Shown piece by piece: positions 39,978 to 50,536 of a stretch of DNA of 64,000 bases. The notes under the pieces were generated by a model. The model was given only the letters and a program-made list of their open reading frames with translations, was not told where the DNA came from and ran no database searches. The translations under genes and the position numbers were made by a program. Location: positions 62,001-126,000 of the forward strand of contig CAVPMY010000017.1 in the NCBI GenBank assembly GCA_963706685.1. The letters run 5' to 3'. Each line of letters opens with the position of its first letter. Within the stretch, counting starts at the first letter, position 1. Source of the stretch: CADEEN01 sp963706685. Lineage in GTDB: Bacteria > Pseudomonadota > Gammaproteobacteria > Burkholderiales > Burkholderiaceae_C.

Positions 39978-40743
39978 ATGGACGGGATAGCCATCGTTTC
40001 GGGATTTGCCGTGGGCGCCATCGTCGGCATGACGGGTGTCGGCGGCGGCTCGCTGATGACGCCGTTGTTGATCGGGGTCTTCAAGCTCCACCCCGCCGCT
40101 GGCGATCGGCACCGATCTGTGGTTTGCGGCACTCACCAAGACCGGCGGCGCCGTCGCCCATGCCCGACACGGCCATGTGGACTGGCGCATGACGCGGCTG
40201 CTGCTGGCAGGCAGCGTGCCGTCGGCCGTGGCCACGATCGCGCTGATGCACACCACCGGCATCACCAGGGGCTGGGCCGGCATGCTGACCTTCGCCTTGG
40301 GCATCGGCCTGTTGTTGACGGCGGCAGTCATCGCCTTCAAGCAGACCTGGCTGACGCTGGGCCTGAAACTCGAGCGCTGGCTGCCCGAATCGCGCCGAGC
40401 GCCGCTGACCGTCGCCAGCGGCGCCGCGCTCGGCGTGCTGGTCACGCTGTCGTCGATCGGCGCCGGCGCGCTCGGCGCGACGCTGATCCTGCTGCTCTAC
40501 CCGCGGCTGCCGGCGCATCGGCTGGTCGGCACCGATATCGCCCACGCCGTGCCGCTGACGCTGGTCGCCGGCATCGGCCACGCCACGCTCGGCCATGTCG
40601 ACTGGTCGCTGCTGGCCGCGCTGCTGGTCGGCTCGCTGCCCGGCATCTGGCTCGGCGCACAACTGACGCGCCGCATGCCCGAGCGCGTGATCCGCGGGCT
40701 GCTCTGTGTTTCGCTGGTGACGGCCGGCGTGAAAGTGATTTGA
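39978..40743 (+). CDS. TauE/SafE-family sulfite/anion exporter (one frameshift)
   Basis: About 255 residues with 7-8 transmembrane helices. The N-terminus VSGFAVGAIVGMTGVGGGSLMTPLL is the typical TauE/SafE repeat motif and the second half repeats it (ASGAALGVLVTLSSIGAGALGATLI). The frame shifts by one base near 40095, after FKLHP, then continues AIGTDLWFAALTKTGGAVAHA. It directly precedes cysI (3 bp), so it belongs to the sulfur-assimilation operon; a role in sulfite or sulfate transport is likely. Whether it imports sulfate or exports excess sulfite is not settled by sequence. Confidence 0.82.
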
Positions 40744-40745
40744 CG

Positions 40746-42460
40746 ATGTACAGCTACACCGACTTCGACCGCCACTTCGTGCACGCACGCGCGGCGCAGT
40801 TTCGCGACCAGCTGCGAGCGCCATCTGCGCGGCGAGCTTGCCCGACGAGGACTTCAGGCCGCTGCGGCTGCAGAACGGCTGGTATGTGCAGCGCCATGCA
40901 CCGATGCTGCGCGTGGCGATTCCTTATGGCGCGGCTGTGCGTCGGTGCAGATGCGCACGCTGGCGACCATCGCCAGGCGAGTTCGACCGCGGCTACGGCC
41001 ACTTCACGACCCGCCAGAACCTGCAGTACAACTGGATCCCGCTGGACGCGCGCGGCCGACGTCATGGACGCGCTGGCCGCGGTCGACATGCACGGCATCC
41101 AGACCAGCGGCAACTGCATCCGCAACATCACCAGCGACGCCTATGCCGGCGTGGCGCCCGACGAGATCGTCGATCCGCGGCCCTACTGCGAAATCCTGCG
41201 CCAGTGGAGCACGCTGCACCCGGAGTTCGCCTTCCTGCCGCGCAAGTTCAAGATCGCCGTCAGCGGCGCCACGGGAAGACCGTGCGGCGATCGGCTGGCA
41301 CGACATCGGTCTGCAGTTGCTGAAAAACGAGCGCGGCGACGTCGGCTTTGCGGTCTCGTCGGCGGCGGCATGGGCCGCACGCCGATCATCGGCACGCTGG
41401 CCAACGGCTTCGTGCCGTGGCAGCAGCTGCTGGTCTTCATCGAGGCCATCGTGCGCGTCTACAACCGCTATGGCCGGCGCGACAACGTGTACAAGGCGCG
41501 CATCAAGATCCTGGTCAAGGCCGAAGGCGCCAGGTTCTTCGAGGCGGTGAACGCCGAGTTCGCGAACATCCTCGAACGCGACGTCGACGGCGCCGCGCAC
41601 CTGATCACGCAGGCCGAACTCGATCGCGTGTCGGCCTCGTTCACGACACCCGCCGGCGTGCGCGCGCAGTCCGAGCCCGGGCCCGATGCAAAGTACAGCG
41701 GCGACGACTCGCGCGCCTTCACGCGCTGGCTGGAGCGCAACGTGCACGCGCACCGCGTCAGCGGCTACCGCGCGGTCGACGCTGTCGCTCAAGCGCGCCG
41801 GGCAGGCGCCGGGCGACACCACCGACGAGCAGATGGACGCCGCGGCCGACCTGGCCGATCGCTTCAGCCACGGCGAACTGCGCGTCACGCATCGAGCAGA
41901 ACCTGGTGCTGCCGTGGGTGCAGGCCAGCGAGCTGTTCGCGCTCTGGCAAGCGGCCCGCGGCGGCGGCTTTGCCACGCCCAACATCGGCCTGCTGACCGA
42001 CATGATCGCCTGCCCCGGCGGCGACTTCTGCGCGCTGGCCAATGCGCGCTCGATCCCGGTCGCGCGGCGCAGATCACCGAGCGCTTCGACGACCTCGACG
42101 AGCTGCACGACATCGGCGACATCGACCTGCACATCAGCGGCTGCATCAACAGCTGCGGCCACCACCACAGCGGCCACATCGGCATCCTCGGCGTCGACAA
42201 GGACGGCGCCGAGTGGTACCAGGTGACGCTCGGCGGCGCAGACGGCAGCACTGCCAGCGGCACGGCCGTGCCCGGCAAGGTGATCGGCCCGTCGTTCGCC
42301 GCCGACGAAGTGCGCCGACGTGGTCGAGGCCGTGATCGACACCTACCGCGAGCAGCGTGCGCCGCAGGAGCGCTTCATCGACACCGTGCGCCGCATCGGC
42401 GTCGAGCCGTTCAAGGCGCCGACGCAAGCCGTGCGCCGCAGCACCGCGCAAGCGCATTGA
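40746..42460 (+). CDS. cysI: Sulfite reductase haemoprotein (CysI-like; many frameshifts)
   Basis: A ~565-residue nitrite/sulfite reductase that reduces sulfite to sulfide with siroheme and a 4Fe-4S cluster. After repair of about ten single-base indels the protein shows FTTRQNLQYNWI, SGNCIRNIT, VGGGMGRTPIIG, and the cluster/siroheme cysteines ACPGGDFCALA and GCINSCGHHHSGHIG. Breaks lie near 40814, 40935, 40980, 41048, 41275, 41350, 41780, 41890, 42062 and 42312; several insert one G before CG. All active-site cysteines remain, so the gene is probably intact in the organism. It sits between the TauE-like and DUF934 genes. No CysJ flavoprotein is nearby; ferredoxin may be the donor. Confidence 0.85.
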
Positions 42461-42464
42461 GACC

Positions 42465-43013
42465 ATGAAATTCATCGACCTGCATCGCGACCCCTGGCAT
42501 CCGCTGGCCGGCGACGACGGCCCGCCCGTCACCGTCACGCCGACGCCGCACCTGTTGCTCGAACTCGCCCAGTGGCACGCCGTGCGCGCCTCGTGGCCGG
42601 CCGACATGCCGGTGGGCGTGCTGCTGGCCAACGATCAGGACGTCGAAGGCATTGCCGACGACTTGCCGCGCCTGATGCTGGTGGCGCTGCAGTTCCCGAA
42701 GTGGATCGACGGCCGCGCCTATTCGCAGGCGCGGCTGCTGCGCGCCCGCTATCGCTTCGCCGGCGAGATGCGCGCCACCGGCGACGTCCTGGCCGACATG
42801 TTGCCGCTGCTCGAGCGCACCGGCTTCGACGCCGTGGTCCTGCGCCACGACCAGTCGATCGACGTCGCCGAGCGCGCGCTCGGCTACTTCCCCGGCCACT
42901 ACCAGGGTGACGTGCACGACAACCGGCCCTTGTTCGCGATGCCGCCGGGCACGGCCGACGCACTGGCACGCAAACCCGCGCGCGAGTTCGTCAACGACGG
43001 AGCGGCCATATGA
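42465..43013 (+). CDS. DUF934 protein of sulfur assimilation
   Basis: 182 residues, intact frame, DUF934 family: the conserved FPKWIDGRAYSQARLLR block and RTGFDAVVLRHDQSIDVAERALGYF are seen. The family is almost always found between cysI and cysH in Alpha- and Betaproteobacteria and is called an oxidoreductase or sulfite-reductase helper, but its biochemical role is not established. It begins 4 bp after cysI and its stop overlaps the cysH start (ATGA). No cofactor motif is visible. Confidence 0.88.
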   Translation: MKFIDLHRDPWHPLAGDDGPPVTVTPTPHLLLELAQWHAVRASWPADMPVGVLLANDQDVEGIADDLPRLMLVALQFPKWIDGRAYSQARLLRARYRFAGEMRATGDVLADMLPLLERTGFDAVVLRHDQSIDVAERALGYFPGHYQGDVHDNRPLFAMPPGTADALARKPAREFVNDGAAI

Positions 43014-43741
43014 ACGCTGTCGAGTTGCACGCCCGCGCCACGCCAGGCTTCGACGAACGTCTGGCGCAGACGCTGGCGCTGTTGCGCAAGGCCGCCGCGC
43101 GTGCATCACGGCCGCATCGTGCAGGCGACCAGCCTGGGCGCCGAAGACATGGTGATCACCGACCTGATCGCGCGCCACAGCCTGCCGATCCCGCTGGCCA
43201 CGCTCGACACCGGCAAGCTGCACGCCGAAACGCTGGCCCTGATTCCGCGCATCGAGCAGCGCTACGGGCTGACGGTGCAGCGCTTTCGCCCGGTCGAGGC
43301 AGCGGTCGTGCACTTCGTGGCCGTCAACGGCGAACGCGCCATGTTCGACAGCGTCGAGCTGCGCAAGGCCTGCTGCGCCCTGCGCAAGCTCGAGCCGCTG
43401 TCGCGCCTGCTCGACAGGCATCGGCGCCTGGGTCACCGGACTGCGCCGCGAGCAATCGCAGCAGCGCGGCCGAGGTGCCGCTGTACGAGGTCGAGGCCAC
43501 CGGCCGCGTCAAGTTCAATCCGCTCGCCGACTGGAGCTGGGCCGACGTCTGGCATTACATCGGCAGCCACGACGTGCCCTACAACGCGCTGCACGACCAG
43601 TTCTTTCCCAGCATCGGCTGCGAGCCCTGCACGCGCGCCGTCGCGCTCGGCGAGGACTTTCGCGCCGGGCGCTGGTGGTGGGAGGACGATTCGGCCAAGG
43701 AGTGCGGGTTGCACGTCAACAGAAGAGGAAGAACCGCATGA
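43010..43741 (+). CDS. cysH: Phosphoadenylyl/adenylyl-sulfate reductase (frameshifted)
   Basis: About 240 residues. Family signatures: SLGAEDMVITDLI, the LDTGKLHAET PP-loop-like segment, KACCALRK plus GCEPCTR (four Cys for a 4Fe-4S cluster) and the catalytic Cys in KECGLH. The CC/CxxC pairs mark the iron-sulfur type, which reduces APS (sometimes PAPS) to sulfite using thioredoxin. The frame shifts near 43100 (after RKAAAR), near 43420 and near 43455; elsewhere it is clean. The start overlaps the DUF934 stop and its stop overlaps the cysD ATG at 43738, typical tight operon packing. Confidence 0.85.
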   Translation: MNAVELHARATPGFDERLAQTLALLRKAAARASRPHRAGDQPGRRRHGDHRPDRAPQPADPAGHARHRQAARRNAGPDSAHRAALRADGAALSPGRGSGRALRGRQRRTRHVRQRRAAQGLLRPAQARAAVAPARQASAPGSPDCAASNRSSAAEVPLYEVEATGRVKFNPLADWSWADVWHYIGSHDVPYNALHDQFFPSIGCEPCTRAVALGEDFRAGRWWWEDDSAKECGLHVNRRGRTA

Positions 43742-44700
43742 ATGCACGCACCTCGATCGAGCAGCTGCTGCCCGCGCTCGACCACACCCACCTCGACCGT
43801 CTCGAAGAAGAAGCGATCTTCATCCTGCGCGAGGTCGCGGCCAGCTTCGAGCGGCCGGCGCTGCTGTTTTCCGGCGGCAAGGATTCCTGCGTCGTGCTGC
43901 GCCTGGCCGAAAAGGCCTTCAAGCACGCGTAACGCGAGCGGCCATTGCGAAGGCCGGCTGCCCTTTCCGCTGCTGCACGTCGACACCGGCCACAACTTCC
44001 CCGAGGTCATCGCCTTTCGCGACCAGCGCGTCGCCGAGATGGGCGAGCGCCTGGTCGTCGGCCACCTCGAAGACTCGATCGCGCGCGGCAGCGTGCGCCT
44101 GGCGCATGCGCTCGAATCGCGCAACGGCCACCAGACGCGTGACGCTGCTCGAAGCGATCGATGAGCACCGCTTCGACGCGCTGATCGGCGGCGCGCGCCG
44201 CGACGAGGAAAAGGCGCGCGCCAAGGAGCGCATCTTCAGCCACCGCGACAGCTTCGGCCAGTGGCAGCCGAAGGACCAGCGGCCCGAGTTGTGGACGCTG
44301 TTCAACACGCGGCATCGCCCCGGCGAGCATTTCCGCGCCTTCCCGATCAGCAACTGGACCGAACTCGACGTCTGGCTGTACATCGCACGCGAGAACATCC
44401 CGCTGCCTGGTCTGTACTACGCGCACGAGCGCAGCGTGATCCGCCGCAAGGGCCTGCTGGTGCCGCTGACCGACGTCACGCCGCCGCAGCCAGGTGAGCA
44501 GGTCGAGCACAGCCAGCGTGCGCTTTCGCACCGTCGGCGACATGACCTGCACCTGCCCGGTGGAAAGCATTGCCGCCAATGCCGCCGAGATCGTGGCCGA
44601 GACGCTGACGGTGACCGTCAGCGAGCGCGGCGCAACGCGCATGGACGACCGCACCAGCGAGTCGTCGATGGAGCGGCGCAAGAAAGAGGGCTATTTCTGA
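43738..44700 (+). CDS. cysD: Sulfate adenylyltransferase subunit 2 (frameshifted)
   Basis: About 315 residues, the catalytic subunit that makes APS from ATP and sulfate together with CysN. PP-loop LFSGGKDSCVVLRLAEKAF is near residue 45; VDTGHNFPEVIAFRD, GGARRDEEKARAKERIFSHRD and the C-terminal MDDRTSESSMERRKKEGYF are strong CysD signatures. The frame breaks near 43929 (a premature stop appears right after AFKHA), near 44140 and near 44515; all are single-base and the frame resumes. The start ATG overlaps the cysH stop. Confidence 0.87.
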
Positions 44701-44703
44701 TGC

Positions 44704-46033
44704 ATGCTGACCACCCCCAATCCCGACGTCGTTTGCGGCTCCGCAGCCGGGCGCGTCGGGCTCGACCTCTCGGGCCTTGCGCTTCCTCACCGCCGGCAGC
44801 GTCGACGACGGCAAGAGCACGCTGATCGGCCGTCTGCTGTACGACAGCCAGGCCATCCTGGCCGACCAGCTGGACGCGCTGGAAACGCGCGCCGGCGGCA
44901 AGCCGATCGACCTGTCGCTGCTCACCGACGGACTCGAAGCCGAGCGCGAACAAGGCATCACCATCGACGTCGCCTACCGCTACTTCGCCACGCCGCACGC
45001 GCAAGTTCATCATCGCCGACGCGCCGGGCCACGAGCAGTACACGCGCAACATGGTCACCGCCGCCGCCGGCAGCGACGCGGCGGTGGTGCTGGTCGATAT
45101 CACCAAGCTCGAATGGCGCCAGCGGCCGCTGGCGCTGCTGCCGCAGACGCGCCGCCATGCGCTGCTGGCCCAGCTGCTGCGCGTGCCCAGCATCGTCTTT
45201 GCCGTCAACAAGCTCGATGCGGTCAGCGAGCCCGGCGCCGCGTTTGCCGCCGTGCGCGAAGCGCTGCGAAGCCTTTGTCGCCGAGGCCGGCATCGACGCC
45301 GTCGCGATCGTGCCGGTGTCGGCGCTGCGCGGCGACAACGTCACGCGCCCGCTCGGCGCGCCTTGGTATGACGGAGCGACCTTGCTGCAGGTGCTCGAAG
45401 GCCTGCCGACCGCCAACGAAGCGCGCGACGGCGCACTGGCCTGCCGGTGCAGTTCGTCTCCCGCGAAGGCAACGGCAGCGGCCACATGCCGCGTGTCTTC
45501 TGGGGCCGCATCGCCCAAGGCCATGTTCGAGCCGGCGACGCTGTGCAGGTGTTCCCGGGCGGCGCGACGGCGACGGTGCTCGAAGTGCGCCGCGCCGGCA
45601 GCGCGGTTGCACGCGCGACGGCCGGCGAGATCGGCCGGTCTGGTGCTCGACCGGCAGCTCGACGTCTCGCGCGGCGACTGGATCGGCGCACCCGCCACGC
45701 TGCAGCCCACGCAGCGCTTCGCCGCCACCCTGGCCTGGCTCGACACCGAGCCGCGCGGCCATCGGCCGCAAGTACCTGGCTGCGCCATGGCAACCGCTGG
45801 GTGCAGGCGCGCATCGTGTCGATCGAGCAGCGTGCTGGACATCCACACGCTCGCAGCCGGGTGCTGCGCACACGCTGGCCGTCAACGAGATCGGCCGCGT
45901 GACGATCGAGCTGCAGCAGCCGCTGCCGCTGCGGCGCTACGCCGACAACCGCGTCGGCGGCGCGCTGATCGTCGTCGATCCGGCGAGCCACCGCACCAGT
46001 GGCGCGCTGCTGGTCGGACGGCAGAGCGCCTGC
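44704..46033 (+). CDS. cysN: Sulfate adenylyltransferase subunit 1, GTPase (many frameshifts)
   Basis: About 435 residues after repair. GTPase motifs: G1 TAGSVDDGKST, G2 EREQGITIDVAYRYF, G3 DAPGHEQYTRNM, G4 NKLD; then beta-barrel domains with VSREGNGSGHMPRVFWGRIAQG and WLDTEP. CysN hydrolyses GTP to drive APS formation by CysD. Breaks occur near 44775, 45003, 45266, 45435, 45640 and several between 45755 and 45865. No stop is seen in the final frame before the cobA start; GCCTGCATG suggests a lost base in a TGA-C-ATG junction. No APS-kinase (CysC) domain is attached, consistent with direct APS reduction by the downstream-type CysH. Confidence 0.83.
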
Positions 46034-46800
46034 ATGACGCCGGTCGTCTTCATCGGCGCCGGCCCCGGTGCGCCGACCTGATCACGCTGCGCGGCGCCGA
46101 GCGCCTGGCGCATGCGCCGAGGTCGTGCTGTTCGATGCCCTCACCGACCCGGCGCTGCGCGACGCTGGCGCCACAGGCGAGCTGGGTCGACGTCGGCAAG
46201 CGCGGCTTTTGCGATTCAACCGGCCAGGCCCGCATCAACGCCCTGCTGGTTCGCCATGCGCAGCAAGGCCTGGCCGTGGTGCGCCTGAAAGGCGGCGATC
46301 CGAGCGTCTTCGGCCGCCTCGAAGAGGAGCTCGAGGCGCTCGCGCAAGCCGGCATCGAGTGCGAAGTCGTGCCCGGCGTCACCGCGGCCATCGCTGCCGC
46401 TGCGGCGACGCAACGCCCGCTGACACGGCGCGGCAGCGGGCGCAGCGTTGCACTGACGACGGCGATGACCCGCAGTGGTGACCTGCGCGCCAGCCGCAAC
46501 GCCGACACCGAGGTCTTCTACATGGCGGGCCGCCAGCTCGGTGCGCTGTCGCGCCGCCTGGTGCAAGCCGGCTGGCCCGCCGAGACGCCGGCGTTGGTGG
46601 TTTCGCGTGCCGGCTGGCCAGACCAGATGGCCAGCGATCACAAAGTGGCGTCGCTGGCCGAAGCTGCGCTGCTGCACAGCGGCCGGCCGACGGTGGTGAC
46701 GGTGGGCGTGGGCGCAGCACCGCTGGCATCAACGCGCCGGCAACGGCCCCAGGCTGCGCCGGCGACCCTGGCTGAAACAAGCACATCGGCCCGGCCGTAA
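46034..46800 (+). CDS. cobA: Uroporphyrinogen-III C-methyltransferase (siroheme synthesis; frameshifted)
   Basis: About 255 residues. SAM-dependent methyltransferase with VVFIGAGPGAPDL at the start, VVRLKGGDPSVFGRLEEELEAL, VVPGVTAAIAAAAATQRPLT and DTEVFYMAG, the standard signature order of the CobA/CysG-A family. It makes precorrin-2, the siroheme precursor needed by the CysI of this operon. Frame shifts near 46075, 46118 and 46165 affect only the first 45 codons. Lacks the CysG dehydrogenase/ferrochelatase half, so those steps are elsewhere. The last ~20 residues are low-complexity. The final gene of the sulfur operon before a hairpin. Confidence 0.87.
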
Positions 46801-46814
46801 AATCGCCGGCTCAC

Positions 46815-46836
46815 GGGCCCGCTTGAACGCGGGCCC
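46815..46836 (+). terminator. Hairpin after the sulfur-assimilation operon
   Basis: GGGCCCGC (46815-46822) pairs with GCGGGCCC (46829-46836) across a TTGAAC loop, 15 bp after the cobA stop; the tail (TTCAATGTT) is only moderately T-rich, so termination may be partial and allow read-through to fdxA. Confidence 0.6.
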
Positions 46837-46860
46837 TTCAATGTTCACCGCCGCTGCGTC

Positions 46861-47183
46861 ATGACCCACGTCGTCCTCGAATCCTGCATCCGCTGCAAAT
46901 ACACCGATTGCGTCGATGTCTGCCCCGTCGATTGTTTTCGCGAGGGGCCGAACATGCTCGTCATCGACCCCGATGAGTGCATCGACTGCGCGGTCTGCAT
47001 TCCCGAATGCCCGGTCAACGCCATCCTGCCGGAAGAGGACGTGTCGCAGGAGCAGATGAAGTTCATCCGATCAACGCCGAGCTGGCCAAGAAGTGGCCGA
47101 GCATCACCAAGCGCAAGCCTGCGCCGCCCGATGCCGACGAATGGAAAGACAAGACGGACAAGCTCGATCAACTGATTCGTTGA
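46861..47183 (+). CDS. fdxA: 7Fe ferredoxin FdxA (one frameshift)
   Basis: 107-residue class FdxA ferredoxin. Cysteines CIRCKYTDCVDVCPVDCF and CIDCAVCIPECPVNAI bind a 3Fe-4S and a 4Fe-4S cluster; the acidic and basic tail (DADEWKDKTDKLDQLIR) is typical. One base is missing near 47070, after EQMKFI, with the tail in another frame; all cluster cysteines lie before the break. Located 60 bp after cobA and 17 bp before the ferredoxin-NADP reductase gene, so it probably exchanges electrons with that enzyme and may serve the sulfite reductase. Confidence 0.9.
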
Positions 47184-47199
47184 TTTCGCCTGGTTTGAC

Positions 47200-48258
47200 A
47201 TGACGCAACCTATCGAGACCGACGCAGTCATCGTCGGCGCCGGCCCCGTGGGCCTGTTCCAGGTGTTCGAGCTCGGTCTGCTCGAGATCAAGGCCCATGT
47301 GATCGACTCGCTGGCCTATCCCGGCGGCCAGTGCATCGAGCTCTACCCCGACAAGCCGATCTACGACATCCCGGCGGTGCCGGTGTGCACCGGCAAGGAG
47401 CTGACCGACAACCTGTTGAAGCAGATCGAACCCTTCGGCGCGGCATTGCACCTCGGCCAGGAGGTCAGCGTCGTCGAAAAGAAGGACGACGGCCGCTTTT
47501 TCGTCGAGACCAGCAAGGGCACGCGTTTTCTCACCAAGACGATCTTCATCGCCGCCGGCGTCGGCGCGTTCCAGCCGCGGTTGTTGAAAGTCGATGGCCT
47601 CGACAAGTTCGACGGCACGCAACTGCATTACCGCGTTCGAGATCCGGCGCTGTTTGCCGGCAAGAACCTCGTCATCGTCGGCGGCGGCGACTCGGCCCTC
47701 GACTGGACGCTGAACTTCGTGCAGGAGGGCCCGCACCAGGCCGAGAGCGTGATCCTGCTCCACCGCCGCGACGGCTTCAAGGCCGCGCCGGCCAGCGTGG
47801 CCAGGATGAAGGAGCTGTGCGAGGCCTTCGAAATGCAGTTCATCGTCGGCCAGATCACGGGCATCGAAGAGCGCGACAACAAGCTCGCCGCGATCAAGGT
47901 CACCGGCGGCGACGCGGTGACACGCGTCGTGCCGCTGGACATGCTGCTCGTCTTCTTCGGCTTGTCGCCCAAGCTCGGGCCGATTGCCCACTGGGGATTG
48001 GCAATCGAGCGCAAGCAGCTGCTGGTGGACACCGAACGGTTCAGCACCAACGTGCCTGGCATCTTTGCCGTCGGCGACATCAACACCTATCCGGGCAAGA
48101 AGAAGCTGATCCTCTCGGGCTTCCATGAAGCCGCGCTGGCCGCCTTTGGCGCAGCGCCGATCATCTTTCCGGACAAGCGCATCCACCTGCAGTACACGAC
48201 GACGAGTCCGAAGCTGCACAAAGTGCTCGGCGTGGAGACGCCGACCTTCGACGACTAG
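47200..48258 (+). CDS. Ferredoxin-NADP(+) reductase, thioredoxin-reductase-like type
   Basis: 352 residues, intact. FAD-binding IVGAGPVGLFQVFELG, substrate loop YPGGQCIELYPDKPIYDIPA, NADPH-binding VIVGGGDSALDWTLN and FAVGDINTYPGKKKLI are in the order found in the TrxR-like FNR family of Bacillus, green sulfur bacteria and many Betaproteobacteria; there is no CxxC redox pair, which excludes thioredoxin reductase. It moves electrons between NADPH and ferredoxin, here most likely the adjacent FdxA. Not frameshifted, unlike its upstream neighbours. Confidence 0.92.
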   Translation: MTQPIETDAVIVGAGPVGLFQVFELGLLEIKAHVIDSLAYPGGQCIELYPDKPIYDIPAVPVCTGKELTDNLLKQIEPFGAALHLGQEVSVVEKKDDGRFFVETSKGTRFLTKTIFIAAGVGAFQPRLLKVDGLDKFDGTQLHYRVRDPALFAGKNLVIVGGGDSALDWTLNFVQEGPHQAESVILLHRRDGFKAAPASVARMKELCEAFEMQFIVGQITGIEERDNKLAAIKVTGGDAVTRVVPLDMLLVFFGLSPKLGPIAHWGLAIERKQLLVDTERFSTNVPGIFAVGDINTYPGKKKLILSGFHEAALAAFGAAPIIFPDKRIHLQYTTTSPKLHKVLGVETPTFDD

Positions 48259-48287
48259 AATCCACACATCGCAGCATTCGGCTGCGG

Positions 48288-48386
48288 TGCTCGCTAGGGG
48301 TGCTGGGTCATGTCATCACGACGTGATCCGGCTGAGATCAAACCCTCCGAACCTGACCGGGGTAATGCCCGCGCAAGGGAAGCCAC
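48288..48386 (+). promoter_or_regulatory. TPP (thiamine pyrophosphate) riboswitch
   Basis: The THI-box order is complete: AGGGGTGC (48296 on), CTGAGA (48332-48337), ACCCT, GAACCTGA (from 48349), TAATGCC (48363-48369) and GCGCAAGGGAAGC before the start codon of the next gene. The switch ends 3-5 bases before the ATG and covers the ribosome site, so thiamine pyrophosphate would block translation of the TonB receptor. Confidence 0.95.
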
Positions 48387-50536
48387 ATGAACTCTCACCG
48401 TCTCCGCCGCCGCGCACTTGTTGTGCTGGCTCTGCTGTCACTGACGGCACAGGCCCAGCAAACGCAGCGCATCACGATCACCGGCAACGCCACGCCGCGG
48501 GCACCCAGCGTCGAGCGGCTTCGGCGATACCGCATTGCTGCGCGCGCCCTTCTCGGCCACCGTGATCGACCAGCAAGCGCTGCAGGACGCCGGCATCTCG
48601 AGCCTGGGCGACATCACGCGGCTCGACGCCAGTTTCACCGACGCCTACAACGCGCCGGGCTACTGGAACCAGGTGGCGGTGCGCGGCTACACGCTCGACA
48701 ACCGCTTCAACTACCGCCGCGACGGCCTGCCGATCAACGCCGAAACGGTGATCGGCCAGGCCAACAAACAAAGCCTCGAAGTGCTCAAGGGCACGAGCGG
48801 CCTGCAGGCCGGCACCAGCGCGCCGGGCGGCCTGTTGAACCTCGTCGTCAAGCGGCCGCGCGTTGGTGTGCGCGAGGCGAGTCTGGCGTGGACACAGGAC
48901 GGAACGGTCGAAGCCGCGCTCGACGTCGGCGATCGCACCGGCGCGGGTATCGGCTGGCGCTCAACCTCGACGGCGCGCGGCTCGACCCGCAGACCCGCAG
49001 CAGCCGCGGCCAGCGCTGGCTGGCCGCTGCGGCACTCGACGCGCGCCTGGGCAGCCGCACATTGGTTGAAGCCGAGGTCGAACAGAGCCGCCAGAGCCAA
49101 CCCAGCACGCCGGGCTTGAGCCTGCTCGGCACGCAACTGCCCGACGCGCGCAAGATCGACCCCCGCACCAACCTCAACAACCAGGCGTGGAGCCTGCCGG
49201 TGGTGCTGCAGGGCCGCACCGGCTCGCTGCGCGTGACGCACACGCTGATCGACAACGCCGAACAGCAGATCGACCTGGTCGCGCACGCCATGCGCCAGAG
49301 CCTGACAGCGACGACCGCATTGCCTTCCCCTTCGGCTGCAGCGCCGAAAACGCCTACGACCGCTACTGCACCGACGGCAGCTTCGACTACTACGACTACC
49401 GCAGCGACAACGAGCGCCGCACCAGCGACGCCCTCGATCTGGCACTCAAGGGCCGCGCGACTCGGCGGCACCACGCACCGGTTCAACGCCGGCGTGCTGT
49501 TCACGCGCTACGTCGCGCGCTTCGGCGGGCAGGCCTTCAACTTCGTCGGCACCGGCACCATCGACGGCCGCGCCGTCGTTGCGCCCGACCCGTTGCTGAC
49601 CGATCTGAACACCAACCGCGACGAGCGAAGCACCGAAGTTGCATCTTCAGGACATGGTGGCGCTCGGTGCGCAATGGAGCTTGTGGGCCGGCGCACGCCA
49701 CACCCGGCTCGATCGCAGCAGCGCACTCACCGACGGTTCGATCGCGACGCACTACAGCCAGTCGTTCACCACGCCTTGGCTGGCGCTCAGCCGTGCACTA
49801 AGCACTGACACGCACGCGTATGCCAGCGTCGGCGAAGGCATCGAGTCCGAGGTCGTGCCCAATCGCAAGCTCTATCGTCAACGCGGGCCAGGCCCTGCCG
49901 GCGTTGAAGAGCCGCCAGATCGAGCTCGGGGTCAAGCACGAGAGCGACGCGTTCGATTGGCGGCTCGCTGCCTTCGACATCGACCGCCCGGCCAGCGGCG
50001 ACTTCCACGCCGACGACGGCACTCCCGCACGCGGCGATTGCACCGACACCGAACCTTGTGTACGTCGCAGCGACGGCACTGCGCGGCATCGCGGCATCGA
50101 GGCCGAAGCCGAATGGCGCAGCGGTGCGCTGTCGCTGCGCGGCAGCGCGATGTTGCTGCGCGCGCGCCGAAGCGGTTCGGGCGATGCGGCGGTCAATGGA
50201 CTGCAACCCACCAACGTGCCCGCACGCAGCGTGAAGCTGCAAGCGGCTTACAACGTCGCCGCCGTGCCCGGCCTCGCGCTCGTTGGCTTCCTCACCCACG
50301 AAGGGCGGCGCATGGTCCTGCCCGACAACAGCGTGGCCACTCCGGGCTGGACGCGCATCGACATCGGCGCCCGGCTGACGCAGCGCAGCGGCGCACAAAC
50401 GCTCGTCTGGCGCTTGGGACTGGACAACGTGGCCGACCGCCGCGCCTGGCAGGAAGCGCCCTACCAGTTCGGCCACGCCTACGTCTATCCCCTGCAGCCG
50501 CGCACCGTGCGCGCCTCGCTCGGCCTGCGCTTCTAG
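48387..50536 (+). CDS. TonB-dependent receptor under TPP control, probable thiamine(-precursor) receptor (frameshifted)
   Basis: About 715 residues. Signal peptide (LVVLALLSLTAQAQQ), TonB-box-like QRITITGN, plug domain (FSATVIDQQALQDAGISSLGDIT, NQVAVRGYTLDNRFNYRRDGLPI, EVLKGTSGLQAGTSAPGGLLNLVVK) and barrel ending in SLGLRF with the usual terminal Phe. The plug looks like the siderophore-receptor subgroup, but the TPP riboswitch directly in front argues that the ligand is thiamine, its phosphates or its pyrimidine moiety. Frames shift near 48525, 48955, 49310, 49460, 49640 and 49875; plug motifs and barrel end are all recoverable. Downstream is tRNA-Asn. Confidence 0.82.

Noticed and set aside
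40746..46800. Sulfur operon as true pseudogenes
   Set aside because: Every break is one base, all catalytic residues survive and adjacent genes overlap properly after repair, so error is more likely than loss of the whole pathway.
47200..48258. Thioredoxin reductase
   Set aside because: Fold and length are similar but the CxxC redox pair is missing; the ferredoxin neighbour supports ferredoxin-NADP reductase.
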